DNA of 30,349 nucleotides from Fibrobacter sp. UBA1313. Its GTDB lineage: Bacteria > Fibrobacterota > Fibrobacteria > Fibrobacterales > Fibrobacteraceae. Under the pieces are notes generated by a model. That model was given only the letters and a program-made list of their open reading frames with translations. It was not told the DNA's origin and did no database searches. A program made the translations under genes and the position numbers. The DNA lies in the NCBI GenBank assembly GCA_002307115.1, contig DBTP01000164.1, positions 1 to 30,349 on the forward strand, written 5' to 3'. Below, piece by piece: positions 22,426 to 30,308 of this stretch; within the stretch, counting starts at the first letter, position 1; the number at the start of each line of letters is the position of its first letter.

Positions 22426-22578
22426 GGACACCTCTAAAAATTTACTTCCAGTCACCAGAAACTAGGTTTCTGTAGAAATAGAAAGGCTTTGCAGAGTAGA
22501 TTGTGTTGACAACTTGGGGCGTGGTGAATCTGGAGAATGCTTCAAAATAAGCACAAATTGCCTGTTTTTATTTTGTAG
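22426..22578. other. Spacer with 3'-end motif and small hairpin
   Basis: The motif CCTCTAAAAATT at 22431-22442 follows the stop codon, as at two other gene ends in the window. A perfect hairpin CAGAAAC/GTTTCTG with loop TAG lies at 22456-22472. The remaining bases show no gene. Confidence 0.4.
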
Positions 22579-22606
22579 GTGTATCCAGCTTGGATACACT
22601 TTTTTT
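22579..22606 (+). terminator. Rho-independent terminator before the TIGR02147 gene
   Basis: GTGTATCC (22579-22586), loop AGCTT, GGATACAC (22592-22599), then T7. The stem is perfect at 8 bp. It ends the transcript of the 100-aa gene and isolates the TIGR02147-lipoprotein pair. Confidence 0.85.
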
Positions 22607-22652
22607 GAAAGGGTCTCTAGTTTGAAGGGAAAGGAGCTAAATTGCTACTGAG

Positions 22653-23510
22653 ATGAAATCAATATTTGAAACGCTTGATTTTCGAACCTATTTGCTAGAA
22701 TTTTACCTAGAGCATAAGGCTGCAAATGCTCGGTTTTCTTGGCGTGTCTTTTCCAAAAAAGCGGGGTTCACAAGTCCTGTTTTTCTGAAGTTGTTGAGTG
22801 AAGGGAAACGAAATTTAGGAGAGGCATCTATTGATCAGGTAGGGGATGCGTTGGAATTAAAGGACAAAGAACTTGTTTTTTGGCATCATCTTGTTTTGTT
22901 TAATCAGGCGAATACCGCTTATCTAAAACAAGAACATTATTTGATTCTTCGGGGGATGACAGGTTCTATTCGGGAATTTAAAATTCAACAGGGATTTTAT
23001 GACTATTATCGTTTTTGGTATATGCCAGCGATTCGCGAATTAATTACACTTTATCCCTTTGGAATGGACTTTGAGAAATTAGGCATGTCCCTTATTCCCT
23101 CTATCAGTACCGTTGAGGCCAAGAATGCGGTGCATACATTGCAACGAATCGGTATGATTCAAAAAAATAAAAAAGGCCAGTGGGAGCAACTTCAAACGGC
23201 AATTTCTAGCGGGACAGAGATGGATCGGTTAGCGCTTATCCAATATCATAAAGAAATGCTTCGCTTGAGTGCCGAAGCTTTGGATCGTTTTGAAAAAAAT
23301 GATCGATTTGTCTCTGGCATGACTTTAGGGGTTTCCAAATCTTGTTATGATGCGATTCTCGCAGAAACGGAAGCGTTTCGAAATCGGGTGTTACAATTGG
23401 TTCATGGGGATCCCCATAGCGATCAGGTGGTGCAGTTTAGTTTGCAAATGGTGCCTATAGGGGCAATTCCTGATCATAAATTATTACAAGGCAAGCGGAG
23501 GAAGTTATGA
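22653..23510 (+). CDS. TIGR02147 family protein
   Basis: A 285-aa member of the TIGR02147 family, first defined from Fibrobacter succinogenes, where many paralogues occur. The N-terminal third is the recognisable part: FRTYLLEFYLEHKAANARFS, then WRVFSKKAGFTSPVFLKLLS and EGKRNLGEASIDQVGDALEL, which reads as a Cro/C1-like helix-turn-helix. The C-terminal two thirds (about 80-285) hold a second winged-helix-like segment (SISTVEAKNAVHTLQRIGMI) and a helical tail. The protein is expected to be a DNA-binding regulator, but the family is not characterised biochemically as far as I know. AAGGAG lies 16 nt upstream of the ATG. The stop overlaps the start of a lipoprotein gene (ATGA), which suggests that the two act together. 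Confidence 0.85.
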   Translation: MKSIFETLDFRTYLLEFYLEHKAANARFSWRVFSKKAGFTSPVFLKLLSEGKRNLGEASIDQVGDALELKDKELVFWHHLVLFNQANTAYLKQEHYLILRGMTGSIREFKIQQGFYDYYRFWYMPAIRELITLYPFGMDFEKLGMSLIPSISTVEAKNAVHTLQRIGMIQKNKKGQWEQLQTAISSGTEMDRLALIQYHKEMLRLSAEALDRFEKNDRFVSGMTLGVSKSCYDAILAETEAFRNRVLQLVHGDPHSDQVVQFSLQMVPIGAIPDHKLLQGKRRKL

Positions 23511-24709
23511 AATTTCATCTTCGCTTGTGGTTGATCGTGGCTTTTGTTCTGCTGTGTGGAAGTTGTACAAAAACGCCTGATTTGAGTGGCGGTTCGAGTG
23601 ATCACGAAAATGTTCTGGAGGCTTATGTTGTGAACCAAACTAATTTGCCGGTTCACAGTTCAACGGTTCGTTTAGTGAATAATTCTCATTGGGCTCGGTT
23701 GCAAGAAGACAAGTATTCTCTTGTGGATAGTAGCTATACTACGGACAAATATGGAACTGTTTATTTGGATAGCACCGAATGTCTTAAGAGTAATTTTGAC
23801 ATGGATGTGAATGGTCAAATGGTCAATTTGCGTTGTTCAGATATTGAAGATTTTGGGAGTGTTCGCTTAGAACGGTACGGTGTTCTTTATGGGGTGACGA
23901 TTCCTAATCAAACTATTGCGATTTATGGCTCCCTTGTTCATACTCAGAGTGATGATCATGGCGTGTGGACGCTTCGGGTGCCTCCAGGAGAGCGTGGGGT
24001 TGTTGTGTATAGTGATGACTATTGGCGAGCCATTCGCTATGTAACCATTGAGGCTTCTGATTCCGTTGAATTTGTGATTCCCAAAAATGTAAGTCGTATG
24101 ATGATCGAAAATTTTGAAGATGGGGAAAACGTAACGCTTCTTCATTTCTGGAATGGAGGGGGAAACTGGTGGACCGCTTTTGATTCTATAGGGACTGAAG
24201 AGGATCATATTGAACCGGATGCTGCGGCTTTAGATCTGATGAGTGCAAGGGAGTATGTTGATAGTTTGGATTCTTACGTGCTTCATGTGGGGCTTTATCC
24301 GAATGAATCGGCACAAATCCCGAAGGCGATGCTGGGTTTCAATTTAGGGCAGCCCGCATCGACAAAAGATACCAGTTTGGTTTACAAAGATTTTTCGGCT
24401 GTAGATTCTATTCACTTGGATATGTTGGGCTCGGGTACTATTTATGTTCAGTTGATTTGCCAAGCAGAGGGTGAAGATTATAGGGCCGTATTTGAATATC
24501 CGGTGGATTTAAACGAAAAAAAATGGACCTCCTATTCTCTTGCTGTTGATGATTTTAAGAAGCTAGAAGGAAGTCTTTTGGACAATAAGTCTTCGTGGAA
24601 TGAGGTGAAAACGAGGTGTAAAAGCATCGGTTTTTATGCGAAAGATTCGACTGATTTGTGGGTGGATAATATTGAATTTGATGGAGCCCGTTTGCGGGCT
24701 ATTGAATAG
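23507..24709 (+). CDS. Lipoprotein with CBM-like jelly-roll C-terminal domain
   Basis: A 400-aa lipoprotein. The signal peptide runs to residue 19, with Cys20 in LCGSC as the probable lipidated residue. Residues about 36-110 have the look of a carboxypeptidase-regulatory-like beta domain (EAYVVNQTNLPVHSSTVRLV). From about 200 the chain resembles a CBM11/CIA30-like galactose-binding jelly roll: MIENFEDGENVT, DSIHLDMLGSGTIYVQLIC, WTSYSLAVDDFKKLEG and the closing IGFYAKDSTDLWVDNIEFD. It may bind cell-wall polysaccharide or anchor a surface structure; both are inference. The ATGA overlap with the TIGR02147 gene implies coupled translation. Its stop and that of convergent pflA lie within 11 bp, with no obvious terminator between them. 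Confidence 0.7.
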   Translation: MKFHLRLWLIVAFVLLCGSCTKTPDLSGGSSDHENVLEAYVVNQTNLPVHSSTVRLVNNSHWARLQEDKYSLVDSSYTTDKYGTVYLDSTECLKSNFDMDVNGQMVNLRCSDIEDFGSVRLERYGVLYGVTIPNQTIAIYGSLVHTQSDDHGVWTLRVPPGERGVVVYSDDYWRAIRYVTIEASDSVEFVIPKNVSRMMIENFEDGENVTLLHFWNGGGNWWTAFDSIGTEEDHIEPDAAALDLMSAREYVDSLDSYVLHVGLYPNESAQIPKAMLGFNLGQPASTKDTSLVYKDFSAVDSIHLDMLGSGTIYVQLICQAEGEDYRAVFEYPVDLNEKKWTSYSLAVDDFKKLEGSLLDNKSSWNEVKTRCKSIGFYAKDSTDLWVDNIEFDGARLRAIE

Positions 24710-24716
24710 CGAACGC

Positions 24717-25430
24717 TTAGGTTTGGTGCAGTAGGGTTTTGGCTTTTGCGAGTTCTTCGGCGGTGGGAGGGCGCAGATTTTTCAGTTTATAAGGGATGCC
24801 AAGAGCGTCCCATTTGTGTATGGCGAGGTTGTGGAAGGGGAGAACCTCGATTCGTTCGACATTTTTGAGGGTGTGAAGAACGTCGGCAAGTGCTTGAATG
24901 TCTTCGGTGGCATCGGTGTAGCCTGGGACAAGGACGTAGCGGATCCATACCTTTTTTCCGAGATGATCGAGACGCTTTGCAAAATCCAGAACGGGTTGGA
25001 GTTCACATCCGGTGAGCGCCTTGTGTTTCAGCGGGTTCATTTGTTTGATATCTAAAAGAACGAGATCAATCGGGTCAAACCACCTATCAGGTAATTGGTG
25101 CGCTAAAAATCCGTTGGTGTCAAGGGCCGTGTGGAGGTGGAGTTCCTCTTTGGCGCGGCGGAAAATTTCGTGAACAAATTCGGGTTGAGTGAGAGGTTCG
25201 CCACCTGTAATGGTGAGGCCCCCTGCGATACGCAAAAAGCCCGCGTACTTCGCAATTTCTGCGAGGACTTCATCGGTGGTTGTGCGTTTCCCTGCATGGA
25301 GTTCCCAAGTGTCCGGGTTATGGCAGTAAAGGCAACGGAAGGGGCACCCGGTGAGGAACAGAGCGAAACGAACGCCGGGGCCATCGGAAGCGGCACCAGT
25401 TTCCACAGAATGGACGTAACCTGTTTGCAT
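24717..25430 (-). CDS. pflA: Pyruvate-formate-lyase-activating enzyme (PflA-type)
   Basis: A 237-aa radical SAM enzyme that installs the glycyl radical on pyruvate formate-lyase during anaerobic growth. The 4Fe-4S motif is Cys29-x3-Cys33-x2-Cys36 in GCPFRCLYCHNPDTW, and the SAM-binding GGEP is in LTITGGEPLTQPEF. Later blocks are HTALDTNGFL, LVLLDIKQMNPLKH, and VLVPGYTDATEDIQAL. The N terminus MQTGYVHSVETGAASDGPG matches the family. The frame is open 42 codons further upstream, but that extension is repeat sequence shared with the lpxB-mutL spacer. TATATT lies 6 nt before the ATG at 25430. The usual neighbour, pyruvate formate-lyase (pflB), is absent from the window. It could activate another glycyl radical enzyme, although similarity to PflA is close. 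Confidence 0.92.
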   Translation of the reverse strand: MQTGYVHSVETGAASDGPGVRFALFLTGCPFRCLYCHNPDTWELHAGKRTTTDEVLAEIAKYAGFLRIAGGLTITGGEPLTQPEFVHEIFRRAKEELHLHTALDTNGFLAHQLPDRWFDPIDLVLLDIKQMNPLKHKALTGCELQPVLDFAKRLDHLGKKVWIRYVLVPGYTDATEDIQALADVLHTLKNVERIEVLPFHNLAIHKWDALGIPYKLKNLRPPTAEELAKAKTLLHQT

Positions 25431-25442
25431 GAGACGAATATA
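25431..25442 (-). promoter_or_regulatory. TATATT -10 box of pflA, six bases before ATG
   Basis: On the minus strand TATATT (25442-25437) precedes CGTCTC and the ATG at 25430. The spacing is identical to that at dnaE and the response regulator. It lies just outside the dispersed repeat and supports the short pflA start. Confidence 0.6.
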
Positions 25443-25463
25443 AAAAATGGCATTGGGTACAGC

Positions 25464-25601
25464 GAACATCAGGCTTCGCAGAACGGATCCGCAGGTCAGC
25501 CCTGTAGGGGTGAGGATACAACCAGTATAGATGCTTTGCGTGGTCGCACAACCCAAGCGAACTCGATTGTGCGATCATTCCCGCAAACCAATTTTTAGAG
25601 G
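25464..25601 (-). repeat. Dispersed intergenic element, short copy
   Basis: Read on the minus strand, it starts with CCTCTAAAAATTGGTTTGCG right after the stop of the 25603 gene and ends in CTGCGAAGCCTGATGTTC next to the pflA promoter. Both ends match the lpxB-mutL element (17845-17871 and 18370-18387), as does ATCCTCACCCCT in between, but most of the internal hairpins of the long copy are missing. An 8-bp inverted repeat (TCGCACAA/TTGTGCGA) forms the main remaining stem. Open frames crossing it are repeat artefacts. Confidence 0.6.
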
Positions 25602-25602
25602 T

Positions 25603-28269
25603 CTAGAAAGTGCCACCTCTATGTTGAACTTGCAAAATCTGGGTTCGGGAAATTCCATTCAGACTTGTCACTTTCAACAAGTAAACGCCATTGGGTAAGT
25701 GTGATAGATTCATTCGAACCCTCTGTCCGTTCCCCTGAGTCATTCCTACAGCATGACCTAGGACATTAAACAATTGCAATTTTGATTGCGTTGCTTGCGT
25801 AAACTGAACTTCAACCCAACCAGAAGCGACCTGGATGCTAATGCTTTGATTCTGAGAGTTATCATGAGCGATAATAGGAGTTGTTCCACTGGAGCTGCTG
25901 GAACTTGAAGTCGCCGAACTGCTGGAACTCAATGGCTCAGGCGTCGCTTTCACCACAAAGTTTCGCTTGGTAATGCCATCTTCAGCGGTGACCGTTATTA
26001 CAAGCGGATTATTGGAAATGGAATAATCCCAATAGTACTGGTTGGGATTCAGAGAAAAACTTGCATACGGAGACACTTGGATATTGCTAATCGATAAATA
26101 TTGAAGATTGGCGGACAGCCCCATGACCACATTGACAACTCCTGTATCTTGAATATTCGTTGGGACATAGATATTGCTGTAATAATTTGCCGTTCCACAA
26201 ACACTATTCAAATCGCAAAGTGTCAACTTTTGAACTCGGGCTGACTGGCTAGATTTCTGCGCCACGCTGACTTTATATTCACGAACCGTTTTGTCCTGAG
26301 CCGTGACCGTGATTAATTTTTCCTGGGAGTTGTCAGAAAAATCCCATAAAGAACTGCTGGGGGAAATAGCCGATGTAGCCTCAAAAGAAGACAATTGAAT
26401 CCCTCCATATTGAAGTGTCGATAAATCTTGCCCTCTGGGGATATCAAACACCAATTTCCCAGGAGCGCTCGCGGTAGCTACTGTGAAGGTACCCGAATTC
26501 AATGGTGAACTCTTACTGTAGATTGCATAGCTTGCAGTTCCTTGCACAAGAGAAGCTGCTGTGATCCCAGCATCAGAGCTTGCTTCCGTATGGTAATTCG
26601 GATGAACTCGATAAATGCGCTGGGTCACTCCATCTTCCGCAGTGGCGGTAACGTAGAGCACTTTTGTGCCTGTGAGGTCAAAAGGTTCATTAGTAGAAGG
26701 GGTTTCAGAGGCTACAAACGTTGCGCCATCATTCCCAGAAGGGATGATCTGCTTAATATGAACCGCATCGAATCCAAAGGGAATCGCCATTTCAACAATT
26801 CCGGTATCCTGTGCCGATTCAGGCTGAATGATGTCGGAATATAAAGAATACCCACCGCCTTGAAATCCATAGGCTAATTGTCCATTCACGTCCCTTAAAT
26901 ATATCCCTGTAAGTTCCACAAGAGAAGAAATAGGCTCACTCACCACAGAAAGATCATAAACATTGGTATTTTTGCCATTTTCAGAAACCACAGATAATTC
27001 TACAGCATGCGTTAAATCCAGAGTTCCTGTGGGAGTCACTGTTGCCGAGTCTGAAACGTTCACATTCGCTGTTGTCAACGAAGAACGAGAGATCGCTTCT
27101 GGAATTGCAAATACTACGCTTCCATGGGCTCCAGCCACCGTTGGCTGGGTGACTTTTCCGGCATTACATAGGGTAAGTCCAGTCTGATCATAGCAAATGC
27201 TAATTGCATTCAATAGCGCCTCGGAGTTCAATGTCCGATTGGTCACATAAATATCATAGGGTTGAGTTTTATTTCCGTCTTCAGAGACAACAGAGAACGT
27301 CAAGCAGGGTTGATTTGGAGTGGTACAATCGAAATCACTTTGACTGGGGGAAGTCACATAGGTTGCCCCTTTAGATATGCTTTGTCCGACAATCTTGAGT
27401 CCCTCCAATATGACGCTAGTGGGCATCGCCACATCAACACGTCCACTGCCTCCAGCAACGGTTGGCTGTGTGATGGTTCCATCGGTGATATAGTCGATCC
27501 CGTAGGTGGCCATTTGAAACTCAGTCAATGTGGCAGCGGAACTTTTGGGCAAATGAGTGACTGTAAGCGAATATTTTGATGGGCCACCCGTTCCAGATAA
27601 GGTATAAAGCACTGGATTCGTAAAATTGGTAGCCCCCGTGGGCGTGAAAGATGTAAATACACCAGTAATGTTGGGCGTTAACGCCGTAAGAGATTGACTG
27701 TATGGAACCGCGACTTCAATAGCGCCGTTTGTGGTTCCCTCTGGATGAGTAATTGATTTCAAAACCTCCCCATCCACGCCAAAACTGACATTAGAAATAA
27801 AGGGAGCATTGGCGGTCCCCACCGTTATGTCATTAATATAGGCTGCATCAGAATTAATAGCAACTTTGTATGTAGTGGAAGGATTGGGAAGGGTTACATG
27901 GAGACTGGACCAACTACTGGTTGTGGATTCAGAGGTCAACGAGGTCCAAACGCCACCAGCCTCGTTCTGGTAATACACTTGTATTGAACCCGTAAGAAAA
28001 TCATAAGATTTTGCCGTGATGGAAATACTCGCACTGGTTTGGGATCCAAGGTTCATGCTTGGTGTTGCAATAGGATAGGGTGTTCCAGAGTGGGACAAAA
28101 TACCTTGATCAACATACCATATGCCCTTAGCGCCTTGCTCAAGGTTCAGGTATGTCCAGTTAGAAGGTAACCCATTTGCAAAATCTTCGTAGAGTACAGG
28201 AGCTGCGAGGGATGAGACCCATAGAGCACCCACAAGAAGAATCATGGTTGGCTTGAGTAAGTAAAACAT
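25603..28269 (-). CDS. Secreted surface protein with Ig-like repeats and sorting tail
   Basis: An 888-aa exported protein. The signal peptide is residues 1-22 (ALWVSSLAA). Residues about 23-150 resemble a choice-of-anchor-J / cleaved-adhesin jelly roll (LYEDFANGLPSNWTYLNLEQ, YINDITV). About six Ig-like repeats of roughly 100 aa follow (155-770), each with a G-x-V-x-V/M-A-I/V-P strand, a T/S-P-x-G/S turn and an ending like VTAEDGxTxxYxVxV. They recall DUF5018-type repeats. A poly-serine linker (about 775-795), typical of Fibrobacter secreted proteins, leads to a type-IX-like C-terminal tail (LQLFNVLGHAV...LPNGVYLLKVTS). Adhesion to plant material is inference. The ATG at 28269 is chosen over GTG 28281 because GGAGG lies 5 nt before it. 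The stop abuts the short dispersed element. Confidence 0.75.
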   Translation of the reverse strand: MFYLLKPTMILLVGALWVSSLAAPVLYEDFANGLPSNWTYLNLEQGAKGIWYVDQGILSHSGTPYPIATPSMNLGSQTSASISITAKSYDFLTGSIQVYYQNEAGGVWTSLTSESTTSSWSSLHVTLPNPSTTYKVAINSDAAYINDITVGTANAPFISNVSFGVDGEVLKSITHPEGTTNGAIEVAVPYSQSLTALTPNITGVFTSFTPTGATNFTNPVLYTLSGTGGPSKYSLTVTHLPKSSAATLTEFQMATYGIDYITDGTITQPTVAGGSGRVDVAMPTSVILEGLKIVGQSISKGATYVTSPSQSDFDCTTPNQPCLTFSVVSEDGNKTQPYDIYVTNRTLNSEALLNAISICYDQTGLTLCNAGKVTQPTVAGAHGSVVFAIPEAISRSSLTTANVNVSDSATVTPTGTLDLTHAVELSVVSENGKNTNVYDLSVVSEPISSLVELTGIYLRDVNGQLAYGFQGGGYSLYSDIIQPESAQDTGIVEMAIPFGFDAVHIKQIIPSGNDGATFVASETPSTNEPFDLTGTKVLYVTATAEDGVTQRIYRVHPNYHTEASSDAGITAASLVQGTASYAIYSKSSPLNSGTFTVATASAPGKLVFDIPRGQDLSTLQYGGIQLSSFEATSAISPSSSLWDFSDNSQEKLITVTAQDKTVREYKVSVAQKSSQSARVQKLTLCDLNSVCGTANYYSNIYVPTNIQDTGVVNVVMGLSANLQYLSISNIQVSPYASFSLNPNQYYWDYSISNNPLVITVTAEDGITKRNFVVKATPEPLSSSSSATSSSSSSSGTTPIIAHDNSQNQSISIQVASGWVEVQFTQATQSKLQLFNVLGHAVGMTQGNGQRVRMNLSHLPNGVYLLKVTSLNGISRTQILQVQHRGGTF

Positions 28270-28274
28270 CTGAA

Positions 28275-28292
28275 CCTCCACAATGAATTATA
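28275..28292 (-). promoter_or_regulatory. TATAAT -10 box and GGAGG ribosome site
   Basis: On the minus strand TATAAT (28292-28287) is followed after 7 nt by GGAGG (28279-28275) and, 5 nt later, the ATG at 28269. Unlike many genes in the window this one keeps a Shine-Dalgarno sequence, although the leader would be only about 11 nt. Confidence 0.55.
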
Positions 28293-28484
28293 GGAGAAAT
28301 GTAGCCATTTCCAAGGATTATTGCGTTCTAGACGAGATTAAGCCTTTCATTTTTGTAACTTTTTCCCTTGGCTCTATCTTCGCTGGGTTGATGTAGATCT
28401 TTTTGAGACCCCTTTTTCATTTGTTTGTATGATGGTTCTACGATCCAGTCATCAACGCATGTCCCTTTGTCGATACCCCAGATA

Positions 28485-28516
28485 CAAAAAAGACCTCGCA
28501 TGGTTGCGAGGTCTTT
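28485..28516 (-). terminator. Terminator of the arabinofuranosidase gene
   Basis: On the minus strand AAAGACCTCGCA pairs perfectly with TGCGAGGTCTTT around a 4-nt loop (28516-28489), followed by further T residues. It lies 30 nt after the stop codon at 28546. The region 28293-28484 holds no further gene that I can see. Confidence 0.85.
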
Positions 28517-28545
28517 ACTGGTAGAAAAATTTCGTGCCCTTATTT

Positions 28546-30291
28546 CTATTTCCTGAGTCCGATGAACTGGTTGAATTTTCCGCCCTGTGTACGTACGAGG
28601 TATACGCCGGAATTCAGATCCGATTTTCGCATTTCGGTGTGGAGAGAAGAAATTCCCGTCGCACGGAACGTCCCCAGGTATGTGCCACCGAGGTTGTAGA
28701 TGCGGAAGTCCTCTGAACCTTGAAGGGAATTCGCTGCGGGGGAGCTGAACATCCCCATTGTTCCTTCGGTGAACTGGACCCAGTCTATGTTCACATAGCT
28801 TCCGGTAATGGCAAGTTTCAGAACGTGAGTCCCGGCCGTGAGTGATGATGTCTTGCCCGTGACAGTACTGTAGATGTCCCAGCTGTCACCGTTTGAGACC
28901 GCCACAGTATCGGTGATCGCTACATTGTCGAGGAAGAATCGGAAGGAGGAGTTGTCTGAGCCAGAGGACAAGCGTGCCTCGAAGGTATAGAAATCACTTT
29001 TCTGAACGTTTACCGTGTACTCAAGCCACTCGCCCGCGACAGTGTAACCGACCTTGTAGCCGTCCGTTGCATCGCCCACGATGTCCACACCGTCCTCGCG
29101 GTAGACGCTGCCCTGGTTCGTGGATTCATCGTCGGAGTAGGAACTCCCCTGCCCGCCCACATCGTAGTTCTCAGCCTGGATCGTACCGGGGATCACCAGT
29201 GTGTCCGCGTAGGGAGCCTGGGGAACGGTGTCTTCCTTTTCAATGGAACTGCCATAACCTGCAGCGGCAATGTTTGCCTGTATTTTTTTATCAATGGAAT
29301 CGGGTGGATTTCCGATAGTCATCGCTCCTTCAAAAAAAGTTCCAGCGGCGCCATCGCTACCATCTCCGCCTGAACCAAGAATGATGGCACCTTGGAGTTT
29401 TTTAGGGCTGTAACCATTTGAAGGACGGGCTCCGTCCCACATCGTGGTGAGCGAATCGGTCTGTGCATCACCCGCCTTAAGCTTGAATGTGGCATCAGAA
29501 GGCCCTTTGAGCATTACCGTTGCGAAATCGGCTACCACAGAGAGTGCCGTTGACCATGGCGTGGTGTGGGAGGTTCCCCATAAATAACCGCCTTCGTTCC
29601 CTTTGAAAACCCCGTTTTCCAAGTCAGCGGCGACCCATGGACCATTCCCCATGCCGTAGCCGCCCCATTGCACATCATTTCCCCAGTATACGGCTTCCAT
29701 TGTACCATTTCCGTCATCATTCCCCGATGTTTCCGCATTCCCATAATCAAAACAGCATTGGTCGTTGTAGTGCTTGCCATCTACCACCATATACATTGAT
29801 TCCGCGTCGTTTCCAGTGGCAATCCCTGTTGTGGAATTGTTGCGGTAGGCGATGGTGGACCACGCCGTTCGGTAAATTCCGTGAACTTTATGCCCGTTCA
29901 CCTTAATTTCTGCAGCACTTGCGGAGGCCTCTTTGCCACCATTATCAAGCCAGTAAACCTTTGGTGATTTGACCAAATCATTCTTGTAGGAGGTTTGGTC
30001 GTAGAGTATGGAAATCGTGCAGGTGGTTCCGTTGCAGAAATCATCCTGAACGGAAATATCTGCATATCCACCCGCAGTACTGACAGGAATATCTTTCGTT
30101 GATCCGTCTGCGCGGCGAACTTGGTAGAGGTTCCCTGCATAGTTTTCGAACAGGGCTCGGACTGTGCTGTGGGCTGCGACGCAAGGGGTTTTTGCCGAAG
30201 CATAAATATCACAAGGCCCAGTGCCTGCGAATGCTTGGATGGAAAGGATTGTCGCACATACTATAAATTTGGGTGTATTCTTGTTCTGCAT
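28546..30291 (-). CDS. GH54 alpha-L-arabinofuranosidase with CBM6 and sorting tail
   Basis: A 581-aa secreted enzyme that should remove arabinofuranosyl side chains from arabinoxylan or arabinan. The signal peptide ends near residue 22. Residues 25-345 are a GH54 (AbfB-type) catalytic domain: GPCDIYASAKTPCVAAHSTV, ILYDQTSYKNDL, DQCCFDYGNAET, then Glu225 in WVAADLENGVF and Asp310 in GSGGDGSDGAAGTFFEG, at the positions of the nucleophile and acid/base of fungal AbfB. Residues about 365-508 are a CBM6 module (IQAENYD, VGYTVAGEWLEYTV, VNIDWVQF). The end (525-581) is a type-IX-like sorting tail (FRIYNLGGTYLGTF, LNSGVYLVRT). The arabinose-binding CBM42 of the fungal enzyme is absent. GAGGA lies 7 nt before the ATG. 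The CBM6 region is clearly richer in GC than its surroundings. Confidence 0.92.
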   Translation of the reverse strand: MQNKNTPKFIVCATILSIQAFAGTGPCDIYASAKTPCVAAHSTVRALFENYAGNLYQVRRADGSTKDIPVSTAGGYADISVQDDFCNGTTCTISILYDQTSYKNDLVKSPKVYWLDNGGKEASASAAEIKVNGHKVHGIYRTAWSTIAYRNNSTTGIATGNDAESMYMVVDGKHYNDQCCFDYGNAETSGNDDGNGTMEAVYWGNDVQWGGYGMGNGPWVAADLENGVFKGNEGGYLWGTSHTTPWSTALSVVADFATVMLKGPSDATFKLKAGDAQTDSLTTMWDGARPSNGYSPKKLQGAIILGSGGDGSDGAAGTFFEGAMTIGNPPDSIDKKIQANIAAAGYGSSIEKEDTVPQAPYADTLVIPGTIQAENYDVGGQGSSYSDDESTNQGSVYREDGVDIVGDATDGYKVGYTVAGEWLEYTVNVQKSDFYTFEARLSSGSDNSSFRFFLDNVAITDTVAVSNGDSWDIYSTVTGKTSSLTAGTHVLKLAITGSYVNIDWVQFTEGTMGMFSSPAANSLQGSEDFRIYNLGGTYLGTFRATGISSLHTEMRKSDLNSGVYLVRTQGGKFNQFIGLRK

Positions 30292-30308
30292 TGTTCGTCC
30301 TCAAAATA
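30292..30308 (-). promoter_or_regulatory. -10-like box and Shine-Dalgarno of the GH54 gene
   Basis: On the minus strand TATTTT (30308-30303) is followed by GAGGACGAACA and the ATG at 30291. GAGGA gives a plausible ribosome site with 6-7 nt spacing. The remaining bases to 30349 hold no gene. Confidence 0.4.

Noticed and set aside
25431..25556. 42-residue N-terminal extension of pflA
   Set aside because: The extension is dispersed repeat sequence shared with the lpxB-mutL spacer, and a TATATT box lies right before the shorter start.
25131..25598. 155-codon forward frame opposite pflA
   Set aside because: It is the antisense shadow of a strongly supported radical SAM gene.
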